Positions 15,159 through 24,072 of a stretch of 55,848 nt of DNA are shown in pieces. The translations under genes and the position numbers were made by a program. The stretch comes from an uncultured Eubacteriales bacterium (lineage in GTDB: Bacteria > Bacillota > Clostridia > Peptostreptococcales > Anaerovoracaceae), in contig CADADV010000012.1 of assembly GCA_902786815.1 (NCBI GenBank), positions 1-55,848 of the forward strand. The letters are read 5' to 3'. The notes beneath the pieces are model-generated. The model did not search any database, had not been told where the DNA came from, and saw only the letters and a program-made list of their open reading frames with translations. Numbering within the stretch: the first letter of the stretch is position 1; every line of letters begins with the position of its first letter.

Positions 15159-18100
15159 ATGACGCAGGTATCGAAACGGCTGCCGGTTCTGCTTGCATTG
15201 CTCGTAGGATTGGCGATGGCCTTTGCGGTCTGGGCACTGCCGAACGCAGTATTTGCGGATGACGAGAAACAACTGGAAACTGTCAGCTTTGGAAATGGTT
15301 ATGACGCCGGCTGGGCACAGTTTTTCTTTGTTGCTGGTCTGAACGGAACAGTAGATATGGATTATCTTAATATCTCAGTTTTTGATAAAGGCGGTAATCT
15401 GGTCGAGCCGGAAAATTACGATCTGGTAATTAGCGTGAATGAGGGTAATGAGGCGATAGCCGGACCGTATGGCATTCGGGATGAAGTAAGTGGATTTACG
15501 GAATACCTTGTTGACGCCGTGGCGAAGGAAGAAAGCGAATATGTGGGTGATGCACATAAAGAATTTGCTGTTGCCGATGAACATTCACTGGGATTCTTCT
15601 GCTCATATAATGATTTTTCCGGAAAGGTAAACAAACACGACTGGAGAATGCACGACAGGTTCTGGTTACGGCAAGGTCAAGATGTGAATCTTGTTGTGAA
15701 AGAAAAAGCTGGAATGCCAGAAGCCAATATACTGACGGAGGGCGAGGACTACGATGTTACCTACTATCGGAGGTCAGGGAGTCCGGAAGACATGAATAAC
15801 CCTGACAAGCCATTCGAGGACATTCTCATTGCTAGTGAGGATACCTTGGTAAAGGATGACCAAGGCAATCCTGCCGTTCCGACGGAACTTGGAGGATACT
15901 TCGCGAGAATCGAAGGTATAGCGCCATACTATGGTGGGAATGATGTCCTTTTGGATATCGTAGAAAGCGACGCAGTTTTAGACATATTTTTTGAAACAAG
16001 GGGCGATAACAACCTCTGGTCCGATCAGGATAAGGACTATAGCGTGGCTGTTCCGGAAGGTATAGAAGGCAAGCTGGCGATCGAGGTAGGTTTCTGGAAC
16101 CCTGATGCAGGCAAATGGGGAGAAAAGTTCCCCGACAACGAGGGTTATTATGAGTTCAACAGTGCAACGTCGACCCTGACACTGCATGGAAATAGTATCA
16201 TTCAAGAGTATGGCGACCCGAACTTCCCGATGACGCTGTATGCGACGATTACAGATGCAAGCGGAAAAACTCTGGCTAGAGGATTTGAAGATGTCTTCCT
16301 CAGACAGGAGGTATACGACTACCAAAATATGCCGGATACGCAGGATGAGCTCCTGCCCGGATGGGATGGATGGATCGATAAGGATATTTATGCATTCATT
16401 AGAAACCCAAAATATCCGGATGGTGAGAATTTTGCTTTGCCTGTCACAGATATCAACCTTGATGACCCGGATGGTATCCTTGAATTGACAAATGAAGGCG
16501 AGCAATGGAAATATGTGGCGAAGAAGCCTGGGGAAGCAACGATTCACCTAACGTATCATGATTATGACGACACGTCAGTGAGCATCGAAATTCGAGTCAT
16601 TGTTTCTAATACAGTCTACCGAGTGGATATGCGGTCTGCGAACGGTTTCAGAAACGGGCTCCCGGGAAGCAGTCTCACACTGCTTGCACAGGCAGAAAAA
16701 GAGCTGCTTGTGCCGAATTACGATGATCCGGAGCATCCGGACTATGATAATACGACAAAAGGCCTGACGTATCAGTGGTCTGTCACAGAAGGAAAGAGTT
16801 ACGCTACGATCACGCCGGATGCGAACGATCCTGCAAAGGCTGTGCTCAAATTCAAAGCACTGCCAAATGGCCAGGATTGGATCGATGAACAAGTCAAGGT
16901 CAAAGTTGCCATTGTTGATTCGGAGAGCGATGATCCGGCTGCCGAACGTACGCAGAGAGATGAAGAATTCTGGGTGAACAGCGAATTCTATCAGATCTGG
17001 CCGGCTGTGATCAACGAAGATCTGGAAGTGGGACAGACAATCACCCTCAAGCCGGAAGTCCGCCTCTATCGGTATGGGCAGAAGAATTACAGTGTAGTAA
17101 AGAATGTGGAATATGAGATGCATCATGATGATGCTGTTGAAGTTCAGGAAAACAACGGCACATTTACCATCAAACGTGTGAAAGATTGGGACACATGGTT
17201 TGATATGGACGCCCGTTGGGATGGCGGTGGCGCATGGCAGAATTATCATCTGAACAACAAGGACTACCGGATCGAGTTCGGATTCTGGGATGTTGATTTA
17301 TATGATGACAGCACCGTGACGATCTCCCCGCAGATCAGAGACGCTGTCTCATTCGGTGACAACGATTATCGTATCGATTATAGAGTCGGTACCATGCATT
17401 GGGATGAAGTTAATGAAGAAGACGTCTGGGATTCTGATGTTGCTGCAGACAGCGGTGTTTATACCGTCGACGGGAATAAACTGATATTCGACGGAGCCGA
17501 GATGGCAAAGGCAGGACTGAATGAACTCAGAGTCCGGGCGGAACTCACGATCAATGGAGAAAACTATGGCTCTGAGGATTGTGAAGTAAGGCTCCGGGTG
17601 TCCTGCCCGACACGGGGTCACGATCACAACTGGATCAAGAGTGTGGTCAAGAACCCTACGCTAACAGAGGTAGGCTATGAATTCTGGATCTGCCCGGATT
17701 TCATGTTCCTCGACGGCTGCGGCGAGACACGTCTCGTTGAGATCCCGAAACTGAGCAACATCAGCGGCGCGACGGTTTCCGCAGTCAAGAATCAGACTTA
17801 CACAGGCAAGGCGCTGACGCCGGCACTGATAGTGAAGGTCGGCAGCACGGCGCTGAAGGCCGGAACGGATTACACCGCGGCATATACAAACAACACGAAG
17901 GTCGGCAATGCGACTGTGACACTCACAGGCAAAGGCAAGTACGGCGGCACGAAGAAGGCGACCTTCAAGATCGTGAAGGCGAAGAATCCAATGGTCATCA
18001 AGACGAAGGCTGTTACGCTGAAGGCAAAGGATGTGAAGAAAAAGAACAAGACCATCAAGGCAGCTGCTGCCTTTGCAGTAACAAAGAACCAGGGCAAGGT

Positions 18101-18278
18101 GACTTACAAAAAGAAGAGCGGCGACGCGAAGATCACCATTGCTGCAAACGGCACGATCACAGTGAAGAAGGGACTGAAGAAGGGCAAATACAAATTCGTG
18201 GTGAACGTGACAGCGGCAGGCGATGCGAACTACAACAAGATCACAAAGGCTGCTACAGTCAACATCACCGTGAAATAA
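15159..18278 (+). CDS. Large secreted surface protein with Ig-like and Lys-rich C-terminal modules
   Basis: A 1039-residue secreted protein of unknown function. The ATG at 15159 follows GGAGG by 8 bases; an earlier in-frame ATG at 15126 has none. A signal peptide is clear: MTQVSKRLPVLL, a hydrophobic core, then a likely cut after AVFA at residue ~31. The middle is beta-rich and acidic, with stretches like Ig-like domains (ATIHLTYHDYDDTSVSIEIRVIVSN near residue 465). Residues ~866-1039 are two modules. The first reads YTGKALTPALIVKVGSTALKAGTDY, a common repeat of Clostridia surface proteins. The second is a lysine-rich beta domain (NPMVIKTKAVTLKAKDVKKKNKTIKA). The same pair ends the NlpC/P60 protein at 44764-46782. 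There is no LPxTG-type sorting signal. Confidence 0.85.
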   Translation: MTQVSKRLPVLLALLVGLAMAFAVWALPNAVFADDEKQLETVSFGNGYDAGWAQFFFVAGLNGTVDMDYLNISVFDKGGNLVEPENYDLVISVNEGNEAIAGPYGIRDEVSGFTEYLVDAVAKEESEYVGDAHKEFAVADEHSLGFFCSYNDFSGKVNKHDWRMHDRFWLRQGQDVNLVVKEKAGMPEANILTEGEDYDVTYYRRSGSPEDMNNPDKPFEDILIASEDTLVKDDQGNPAVPTELGGYFARIEGIAPYYGGNDVLLDIVESDAVLDIFFETRGDNNLWSDQDKDYSVAVPEGIEGKLAIEVGFWNPDAGKWGEKFPDNEGYYEFNSATSTLTLHGNSIIQEYGDPNFPMTLYATITDASGKTLARGFEDVFLRQEVYDYQNMPDTQDELLPGWDGWIDKDIYAFIRNPKYPDGENFALPVTDINLDDPDGILELTNEGEQWKYVAKKPGEATIHLTYHDYDDTSVSIEIRVIVSNTVYRVDMRSANGFRNGLPGSSLTLLAQAEKELLVPNYDDPEHPDYDNTTKGLTYQWSVTEGKSYATITPDANDPAKAVLKFKALPNGQDWIDEQVKVKVAIVDSESDDPAAERTQRDEEFWVNSEFYQIWPAVINEDLEVGQTITLKPEVRLYRYGQKNYSVVKNVEYEMHHDDAVEVQENNGTFTIKRVKDWDTWFDMDARWDGGGAWQNYHLNNKDYRIEFGFWDVDLYDDSTVTISPQIRDAVSFGDNDYRIDYRVGTMHWDEVNEEDVWDSDVAADSGVYTVDGNKLIFDGAEMAKAGLNELRVRAELTINGENYGSEDCEVRLRVSCPTRGHDHNWIKSVVKNPTLTEVGYEFWICPDFMFLDGCGETRLVEIPKLSNISGATVSAVKNQTYTGKALTPALIVKVGSTALKAGTDYTAAYTNNTKVGNATVTLTGKGKYGGTKKATFKIVKAKNPMVIKTKAVTLKAKDVKKKNKTIKAAAAFAVTKNQGKVTYKKKSGDAKITIAANGTITVKKGLKKGKYKFVVNVTAAGDANYNKITKAATVNITVK

Positions 18279-18318
18279 GTCTTTGTGAACGTCCCTGCAA
18301 AAATGTACAAAAAATGTA

Positions 18319-18347
18319 TTGACACTATTCTGATAGTGTGTTAGTTT
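18319..18347 (+). promoter_or_regulatory. Promoter and palindromic operator before the aromatic leader peptide
   Basis: TTGACA (18319-18324) with a 17-base spacer leads to a weak -10 (TAGTTT, 18342-18347). ACACTAT (18322-18328) and ATAGTGT (18333-18339) form a perfect 7-bp inverted repeat with a 4-base centre inside the promoter, the position of a repressor site. The bound protein is unknown. Confidence 0.5.
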
Positions 18348-18400
18348 TGATACTGTATTAAAACGAAGTGTGCGTAAAACACGTGCAGGAGAATAAACCA

Positions 18401-18499
18401 ATGGCTAAGCTGATGAACATCGCAAATGCATACTACTACTTTTACTTCGGCTTTACTGGCGCAGACAGTAGGGTTAATTTGCGATGTGAGAGTGAGTAG
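18401..18499 (+). CDS. Aromatic (Tyr/Phe) leader peptide of the symporter-paaK operon
   Basis: A 32-residue reading frame with AGGAG (18387-18391) 9 bases before its ATG. Residues 11-18 read YYYFYFGF: four Tyr and three Phe codons among eight, in the middle of the peptide. An intrinsic terminator follows 28 bases after its stop. This is the layout of pheL-type ribosome-mediated attenuation, in which shortage of charged Tyr- or Phe-tRNA stalls the ribosome and lets transcription continue. An alternative structure is visible: GGTTAA (18472-18477) and TGTGA (18485-18489) can pair with TTAACC (18541-18546) and TCACA (18534-18538), which would break the terminator stem. Confidence 0.82.
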   Translation: MAKLMNIANAYYYFYFGFTGADSRVNLRCESE

Positions 18500-18527
18500 T
18501 TGATCAGCAATCAATAAGTTATCATTC

Positions 18528-18561
18528 AGAGCGTCACAGGTTAACCTGAGGCGCTCTTTTT
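18528..18561 (+). terminator. Attenuator terminator in the aromatic leader
   Basis: AGAGCGTC-A-CAGG-TTAA-CCTG-A-GGCGCTCT forms a near-perfect 12-bp stem with one A-A mismatch and one G-T pair, followed by five T. It lies between the Tyr/Phe leader peptide and the symporter gene, so it would decide expression of the operon. Confidence 0.9.
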
Positions 18562-18652
18562 CATGAGACGGCCGGGCGGCGGACAGGCAGGCTCGGCACA
18601 AACCAAACAAGTTTTTATTAGTACTTATTTTATACAAAGAGAGGAACATCTT

Positions 18653-20212
18653 ATGAACGCTACCACTATTCTGACCCTGTGCCTGATCATCATCTTTTTC
18701 GCAGTGATGATGACCATCGGTATCAGGACGAGAAAACACGCCAGAGACGTGGCAGGATTCGTTCTGGGTTCCAGGTCCGTAGGACCGTGGCTGAGTGCTT
18801 TTGCATTCGGCACATCATACTTTTCGGCAGTTATCTTCGTCGGATACGCCGGACAGTTCGGATGGAACTTCGGAATGGCGTCCACATGGATCGGCCTGGG
18901 AAACGCCTTTATCGGCTCACTCCTCGCATGGCTGATTCTGGGAAGACGTACAAGAATCATGACCAATCATCTGGACAGCCGTACGATGCCTGACTTCTTC
19001 GGCTCAAGATTCAGCTCCAAGAAGCTCAGAGTAACGGCATCCGTTATCACCTTCGTCTTTCTGATCCCGTATACAGCATCTCTGTACAACGGACTTTCGA
19101 GACTGTTCGCCATCGCCTTCCCGGGCATCGACTACGCGGCCTGCGTCGTGGTCATGGCAGCGCTCACATGCGCATACGTAGTTCTGGGCGGCTACATGGC
19201 AACAGCTACGAACGACTTCATCCAGGGCTGTATCATGCTGATCGGAATCGCTGCAGTCATCATCGCAGTGCTGCACGACAACGGAGGTCTGAACGCCGCA
19301 ATGGAGACGCTGGCTACGGGAGATAACGGAGGCTGGCAGTACGCCTCGTTCCTGGGAGCAGATCCTGTATCACTGTTCTTCGTCATCATGCTGACGTCGC
19401 TGGGAACATGGGGACTGCCGCAGATGGTCGGAAAGTTCTACGCCATCACAAACGAAGACGCGATCAAGAAGGGCACCGTAATATCCACTTTCTTCGCACT
19501 GGTCGTTGCAGGCGGATGTTACTTCCTCGGAGGATTCGGAAGGCTCTACAACATAGATGTCGAAACAGAAGGATTCGACGCGATCATCCCGAGTATGCTT
19601 TCCACACTTCCGGCGATCATCATCGGAATCATCATCGTGCTTGTGCTCTCCGCGTCCATGTCCACACTGTCGTCACTGGTTCTGACCAGCTCGTCGACGA
19701 TCACGCTGGACTTCATTTCGCCATTAAGCAAAAGCAAAATAAAGGAAACGACAAAGGTTGTCATCATGCGTGTGTTCATCGCCGTATTCGTCATCATCTC
19801 GGCGTACATCGCGATCCGGCAGGCGCATGCGAAGAGTCTCTTCATCGCACAGATGATGGGTATTTCATGGGGAGCTCTGGCAGGATCCTTCCTGGCTCCG
19901 TTCCTCTATGGACTGTACACGAAGCACGTTTCAAGAGTAGCGGTGGCATGCTGCTTCATCTGGGCTTCCTGCCTGGAGATCCTGCAGCTGTTCATCTCGC
20001 TGGGAATGCTGGATGTATCCGGCAGCGCACTGCTTAGCTTCGTATTCAGGAACTCGCTGTATTCAGGTGTGTTCGCCATGGTCGGCGGACTCGTGATCAT
20101 ACCGATCGTTACAGCGCTCACCAGAGGCGCGATTCCTGACAATACAGAAGAGATCTTCAGCTGCTACAAGTCACAGCGGACGGTTGGAATCACTGACAAC
20201 CTTGGTAAATAA
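18653..20212 (+). CDS. Sodium:solute symporter (SSS family), candidate aromatic acid importer
   Basis: A 519-residue membrane protein with about thirteen hydrophobic segments. Family motifs are visible: an N-terminal TRKHARDVAGFVLGSRSVGPWLSAFAFGTSYFSA like PutP/PanF, and VVLGGYMATATNDFIQG, the classic SSS signature. The ATG at 18653 follows GAGAGGAAC; the frame is open back to 18563, inside the terminator tail, but without a ribosome site. Transport substrates of the family include amino acids, sugars and carboxylates. The Tyr/Phe leader upstream and the arylacetate-CoA ligase 14 bases downstream suggest an aromatic amino acid or aryl acid, which is inference. Confidence 0.9.
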   Translation: MNATTILTLCLIIIFFAVMMTIGIRTRKHARDVAGFVLGSRSVGPWLSAFAFGTSYFSAVIFVGYAGQFGWNFGMASTWIGLGNAFIGSLLAWLILGRRTRIMTNHLDSRTMPDFFGSRFSSKKLRVTASVITFVFLIPYTASLYNGLSRLFAIAFPGIDYAACVVVMAALTCAYVVLGGYMATATNDFIQGCIMLIGIAAVIIAVLHDNGGLNAAMETLATGDNGGWQYASFLGADPVSLFFVIMLTSLGTWGLPQMVGKFYAITNEDAIKKGTVISTFFALVVAGGCYFLGGFGRLYNIDVETEGFDAIIPSMLSTLPAIIIGIIIVLVLSASMSTLSSLVLTSSSTITLDFISPLSKSKIKETTKVVIMRVFIAVFVIISAYIAIRQAHAKSLFIAQMMGISWGALAGSFLAPFLYGLYTKHVSRVAVACCFIWASCLEILQLFISLGMLDVSGSALLSFVFRNSLYSGVFAMVGGLVIIPIVTALTRGAIPDNTEEIFSCYKSQRTVGITDNLGK

Positions 20213-20226
20213 AGGAGTAATACGAT

Positions 20227-21534
20227 ATGACACACTATTATCAGAAGGACATCGAAACTGCATCGCGGGAAGAAATCCTGAAGATCCAGAATGAAAAGAT
20301 CCGCAAGCAGGTCAAGCATGTCTATGAACATGTACCATATTACAGAAACCTGATGGACGAAAAGGGCGTAAAGCCTGAGGACATCCAGAGCGTAGACGAC
20401 ATCAAAAAACTGCCGTTCCTTTCGAAGGCAGATCTGAGAGAGTCGTATCCATACGGACTTCTGGCGGTTCCATTAAATGACTGCGTCCGCATCCATTCCA
20501 CATCGGGAACCACAGGAAAGCGCGTCGTGGCGTTCTACACGCAGCACGACATCGATCTGTGGGAGGACTGCGTCGCCAGGGCAATCGTTGCCGCAGGCGG
20601 AACAGAGGAAGATGTGGTCCAGGTCTGCTACGGCTATGGGCTGTTCACCGGAGGTTCGGGGATCCACGGCGGATCCCACAAAGTGGGATGCCTGACCCTG
20701 CCGATGTCTTCCGGAAACACGGACCGTCAGATTCAGTTCATGATGGACCTGAATTCGACCATCATCTGCTGCACGCCGTCCTATGCGGCGTTCATCGGAG
20801 AGTCTCTCGCAGAGAGAGGCTACAAGCCGGACGACAACAAACTCAAAGCCGGCATTTTCGGTGCAGAACCATGGACGGAGGAGATGCGTCAAAGCATCGA
20901 GAAGAGCCTGGGCATCAAGGCCTATGATATCTACGGGCTCACAGAGACCAGCGGTCCGGGTGTCGCTTTTGAATGCGAAGCGCAGAACGGTATGCACATC
21001 AATGAAGACCATTTCTACGCGGAGATCATCGATCCGGATACAGGAGAGGTCCTTCCGGAGGGATCCAAAGGCGAGCTGGTGTTCACAGCGCTGGACAAAG
21101 AAGCATTCCCGCTTTTGCGGTACCGCACCCGCGATATATGCGTGCTCACCCGTGAGAAATGCTCCTGCGGACGCACCTTTGTGAAGATGTGCAAGCCGAT
21201 GGGAAGAAGCGACGACATGCTGATCATCCGCGGCGTCAACGTGTTCCCGAGCCAGATCGAGACCGTGCTCCTCAACGAAGGATACACGCCGAACTACCAG
21301 ATCGAGATCGGCCGCAAAAACAACACGGATACTCTGGACATTTATGTGGAAGCAGATCCATCGAGAATCTCCGACAAGGTCGCAGACATCCAGGATATGG
21401 AAGCCGGTCTGGCATCCGCTATGCGGACCATGCTCGGTATCGGTCCGAAGATCCACCTTGTGCCGCCTAAGACGATCACAAGAAGCGAAGGCAAAGCCGT
21501 CAGAGTCATAGATAACCGTAAACTGCACGATTAG
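20227..21534 (+). CDS. paaK: Phenylacetate-CoA ligase (arylacetate-CoA ligase)
   Basis: PaaK activates phenylacetate or related aryl acids to the CoA thioester with ATP. The 435-residue protein has the adenylate-forming motif HSTSGTTGKRVVAFY at ~residue 95, the A5-like YGLTETSGPG, the hinge region RYRTRDICVL, and the PaaK C-terminal lid ending RSEGKAVRVIDNRK. GGAG lies before the ATG. It is co-directional with the symporter (14-base gap) and the ACT-domain gene (12-base gap). In anaerobes with indolepyruvate oxidoreductase, such ligases can feed arylacetyl-CoA into reductive carboxylation, or recover CoA esters in fermentation; the leader peptide favours the former. Confidence 0.93.
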   Translation: MTHYYQKDIETASREEILKIQNEKIRKQVKHVYEHVPYYRNLMDEKGVKPEDIQSVDDIKKLPFLSKADLRESYPYGLLAVPLNDCVRIHSTSGTTGKRVVAFYTQHDIDLWEDCVARAIVAAGGTEEDVVQVCYGYGLFTGGSGIHGGSHKVGCLTLPMSSGNTDRQIQFMMDLNSTIICCTPSYAAFIGESLAERGYKPDDNKLKAGIFGAEPWTEEMRQSIEKSLGIKAYDIYGLTETSGPGVAFECEAQNGMHINEDHFYAEIIDPDTGEVLPEGSKGELVFTALDKEAFPLLRYRTRDICVLTREKCSCGRTFVKMCKPMGRSDDMLIIRGVNVFPSQIETVLLNEGYTPNYQIEIGRKNNTDTLDIYVEADPSRISDKVADIQDMEAGLASAMRTMLGIGPKIHLVPPKTITRSEGKAVRVIDNRKLHD

Positions 21535-21546
21535 GGAGGTAGAACA

Positions 21547-21951
21547 ATGGCTATTACACAATTATCGATTTTTCTTGAGAATAAACCGGGACAGCTGCAT
21601 GAAGTCGTAAAACGCCTGTCAGAGGCTGGCGTCAACATCCGCGCCATGACCATTGCGGAGGTAAGAGACTTCGGCATCCTGAGGATCATCGTATCCGATG
21701 TAGAAAAAGCAAAGGCCGTCCTCGAGGATGATCACATCATCACAACGACAGAAGTCGTGTCAGCCATTATGGAAGACAAGGCCGGCGCGCTCTATGACAT
21801 CCTGCAGGCATTGGAATCAGCGAATGTCAACATCGAGTATATGTATGCATATACAGGCGAAGTCACGGGAAGCGCGAATGTCGTCTTCCGTGTCGACGAC
21901 ATCGAAGGAGCAGAAGCGAAGCTCAAAGAAGCTGGCGTAGAAGTCCTGTAA
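21547..21951 (+). CDS. Tandem ACT-domain protein, amino-acid sensor
   Basis: A 134-residue protein made of two ACT domains (residues ~3-65 and ~70-134). The first starts ITQLSIFLENKPGQLHEVVKRLSEAGVNIRAMTIAE and the second VVSAIMEDKAGALYDILQALESANVNIEYMYAY; both have the ligand-binding turn NKPGQL / DKAGAL. ACT domains bind amino acids and regulate partner enzymes. Stand-alone pairs of this kind are often found beside phenylacetate-CoA ligase and indolepyruvate oxidoreductase genes. Its likely role is feedback control of the ligase by an aromatic amino acid, which is inference. A strong GGGAGG site precedes the ATG. Confidence 0.88.
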   Translation: MAITQLSIFLENKPGQLHEVVKRLSEAGVNIRAMTIAEVRDFGILRIIVSDVEKAKAVLEDDHIITTTEVVSAIMEDKAGALYDILQALESANVNIEYMYAYTGEVTGSANVVFRVDDIEGAEAKLKEAGVEVL

Positions 21952-22293
21952 CTATTCGATCTCGATCGTATCGATGTAGAATTCCTTGCCGATCTCGGAC
22001 GGGCCGCCCTGGCCCCCGCAGTAAGGGCATTCGAAGCTGAGCAGCTGTTTTTTGAACAGCTTGCCGCACTTCTCGCAGCGCAGCTGCGGTTCAACAGTAC
22101 GAAATTCAAAGGAGGCGCCCTCGCAGAGGGTGCCTTCTGCTATGATGCCGAAATAGGTCCGGATGGCTTCTCCCACATAACCGGAGTAGTCGCCGATGAC
22201 CATGTTGACTTTGCGGACGCGTGATCCGCCGTTTTCACGGCAGTGTTCGTCCGCGATCTTTACGATTTTCTGTGTGATGGGTAGTTCGTGCAT
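21952..22293 (-). CDS. hypA: Hydrogenase/urease nickel chaperone HypA
   Basis: HypA hands nickel to the hydrogenase precursor. The start at 22293 gives the invariant MHE, whose His2 binds nickel; a longer open frame reaching 22341 would hide it. The 113-residue protein has the zinc site CEKCGKL...FECPYCG at ~70-90 and the family pattern VRKVNMVIGDYSGYV. It is convergent with the ACT-domain gene with no gap, and divergent from the AAA ATPase. It is the only other hydrogenase-maturation gene seen besides hypF. Confidence 0.93.
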   Translation of the reverse strand: MHELPITQKIVKIADEHCRENGGSRVRKVNMVIGDYSGYVGEAIRTYFGIIAEGTLCEGASFEFRTVEPQLRCEKCGKLFKKQLLSFECPYCGGQGGPSEIGKEFYIDTIEIE

Positions 22294-22299
22294 GTGGTT

Positions 22300-22308
22300 A
22301 TTGTAGCA
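22300..22308 (-). promoter_or_regulatory. Extended -10 promoter of hypA, leaderless layout
   Basis: On the minus strand TGCTACAAT is an extended -10 box followed by six bases (AACCAC) and the ATG of hypA. The predicted start site therefore falls on the ATG. There is no Shine-Dalgarno sequence. The spacing is identical to that before hypF. Confidence 0.6.
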
Positions 22309-22314
22309 CAGATG

Positions 22315-22323
22315 TGTTAAAAT
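22315..22323 (+). promoter_or_regulatory. Extended -10 promoter of the AAA ATPase gene
   Basis: TGTTAAAAT is an extended -10 element divergent from the hypA promoter and only 7 bases from it. The predicted start falls near an ATG at 22329 that opens a 6-codon frame ending at 22349, right where the AAAGGA ribosome site of the ATPase gene begins. Whether that mini-frame is translated is unknown. Confidence 0.5.
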
Positions 22324-22361
22324 ACGAAATGAAGATTTCAATGGACTGAAAGGATATACCG

Positions 22362-24038
22362 ATGGACAAATATGAACAGTTGAGAAATGATTTCAACAGT
22401 CTGGAAAGCCTGGTGTCAGGGTTTTGCAGCAGCGATAATGAGTTCCGCAATTTCACGCAGGAATGCGCCGTGCGTATCTGGAGCAAAAACCTGAGCTGCG
22501 CGGAAGAATACGCAAAGGCTTTTGAGATCATATCAGGCAAATACTACAGCGATGAACAGCTTGAAACGGTCATCAGCTCATTTCGGGGAAATACCAAAGA
22601 GCCTAAAGCACCGGCGTTTTTCGCGAGGATGGCAGGCCACGACAGGGAAATCGGGGAATTCATCACGGGATTCAACAGCCTGCTTGTCTCTCTGGCAGCC
22701 ATCAACGGGGACTTCAATCTGGAAGAGGCAAATGAAGTCCAGCGGATCATGTACGTGTTCTACAGTCAGGGAAAGTCAGGCGGATACAGCGGGATCCTCA
22801 GTCCGGTGTTCGGCGCCATCGACGAAATGCTGGATTTCGGCTCGGATCTGATCACGCCGAAGCGTCCGTCAAAGCCGGCAGCGCCGGGCAATACCGATGA
22901 TTCCCTGGATCAGAAGCTGGATGATTTCCAAAAGGAACTGCAGAATCTGACCAATGTCAACCGTCCGGGGAGCAGACCGGATCCTGCGCAGAAGGCAGGA
23001 CCGGACGGGCCGATGCAGGAAAAAATGGCCGAAGCCAAGGAACCGGAGGTTCCGCGGTGCCAGGAAGAACTGGACAAGCTCATGGAGGAGATGAATGAGC
23101 TCGTCGGCATGGAGAACATCAAAAGCGATGTCCGCAGCCTTATGAATTTCATCAAGATCACGAAACTGCGGGAAGAGCGGGGGTTGAAGAACTCAAAGAT
23201 TTCCTATCACCTGGTCTTCACAGGCAATCCGGGCACAGGCAAAACCACCATTGCCCGGCTGATCGCGTCTCTGTACTACCAGATCGGGGTGCTCCCGAAG
23301 GGGCAGCTCGTTGAGGTCGACAGGGGTCTGCTGGTTGCCGGTTATGTAGGACAGACCGCCATCAAGACCCAGAAGGTCATCGATGAAGCCATGGGAGGCG
23401 TCCTGTTCATCGACGAGGCCTATTCGCTGGCGAACAATCAGGATGATGGGTTCGGACAGGAGGCTATCGAGACCATCCTTAAGAATATGGAGGATCACCG
23501 GGACGAACTGGTGGTCATCGTTGCAGGTTATCCGGAACTGATGCACAAGTTCATCGACTCCAATCCGGGGCTTTCATCCAGATTCAACAAATACTTTGAA
23601 TTCAAAGACTACACAGGCATGGAGATGCTGGGCATCTTCAAGATGTTCTGCAAGAAGAACGGATACACGGTAGACGGCGATACGGAAGAGATGCTTTTGG
23701 ACCGGTTCGATAAAATGTATGAGAACAGGGACGAGAATTTCGGCAACGGCAGAACCGTCAGAAACATCTTTGAGAAGGCCATCGGCGCGCAGGCCGACCG
23801 TCTGGCAGCGCTGGAGGAAGTATCGAAAGCAACAGACGACCAGCTGAGCCTCATCACCCAGGAAGATCTGGAAATCGGATTTGCCACCGTGGAAGGCGTG
23901 AACCTGCCGAAAGAGACAGCTGAAGCAACTGCGGCTCCCGCCGCGGACGAAGGTGTCGCGGAGGTCAACCTGGACGATGTGATCGGAATGGATCATCCGG
24001 AAGATCCGCAGGAAGGGACGGACACGCCGCAAAACTGA
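22362..24038 (+). CDS. AAA ATPase of the SpoVK/CbbX family
   Basis: A 558-residue protein. Residues ~70-150 look like a helical TerB-type region (ITGFNSLLVSLAAINGDFNLEEANEVQRIMYVFY). A proline-rich linker follows. The AAA module spans ~230-480, with Walker A GNPGTGKTTIARL, Walker B GVLFIDEAYSL, sensor GYPELMHKF and an arginine-finger region LSSRFNKYFEF. The C-terminus is acidic. Relatives include SpoVK of sporulation and the Rubisco activase CbbX; in other bacteria they act as remodelling ATPases. No partner gene is adjacent, so the target is unknown. Confidence 0.88.
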   Translation: MDKYEQLRNDFNSLESLVSGFCSSDNEFRNFTQECAVRIWSKNLSCAEEYAKAFEIISGKYYSDEQLETVISSFRGNTKEPKAPAFFARMAGHDREIGEFITGFNSLLVSLAAINGDFNLEEANEVQRIMYVFYSQGKSGGYSGILSPVFGAIDEMLDFGSDLITPKRPSKPAAPGNTDDSLDQKLDDFQKELQNLTNVNRPGSRPDPAQKAGPDGPMQEKMAEAKEPEVPRCQEELDKLMEEMNELVGMENIKSDVRSLMNFIKITKLREERGLKNSKISYHLVFTGNPGTGKTTIARLIASLYYQIGVLPKGQLVEVDRGLLVAGYVGQTAIKTQKVIDEAMGGVLFIDEAYSLANNQDDGFGQEAIETILKNMEDHRDELVVIVAGYPELMHKFIDSNPGLSSRFNKYFEFKDYTGMEMLGIFKMFCKKNGYTVDGDTEEMLLDRFDKMYENRDENFGNGRTVRNIFEKAIGAQADRLAALEEVSKATDDQLSLITQEDLEIGFATVEGVNLPKETAEATAAPAADEGVAEVNLDDVIGMDHPEDPQEGTDTPQN

Positions 24039-24072
24039 TGGAAACCCAGGCAGGGTAGGATGCTTTTGCATG

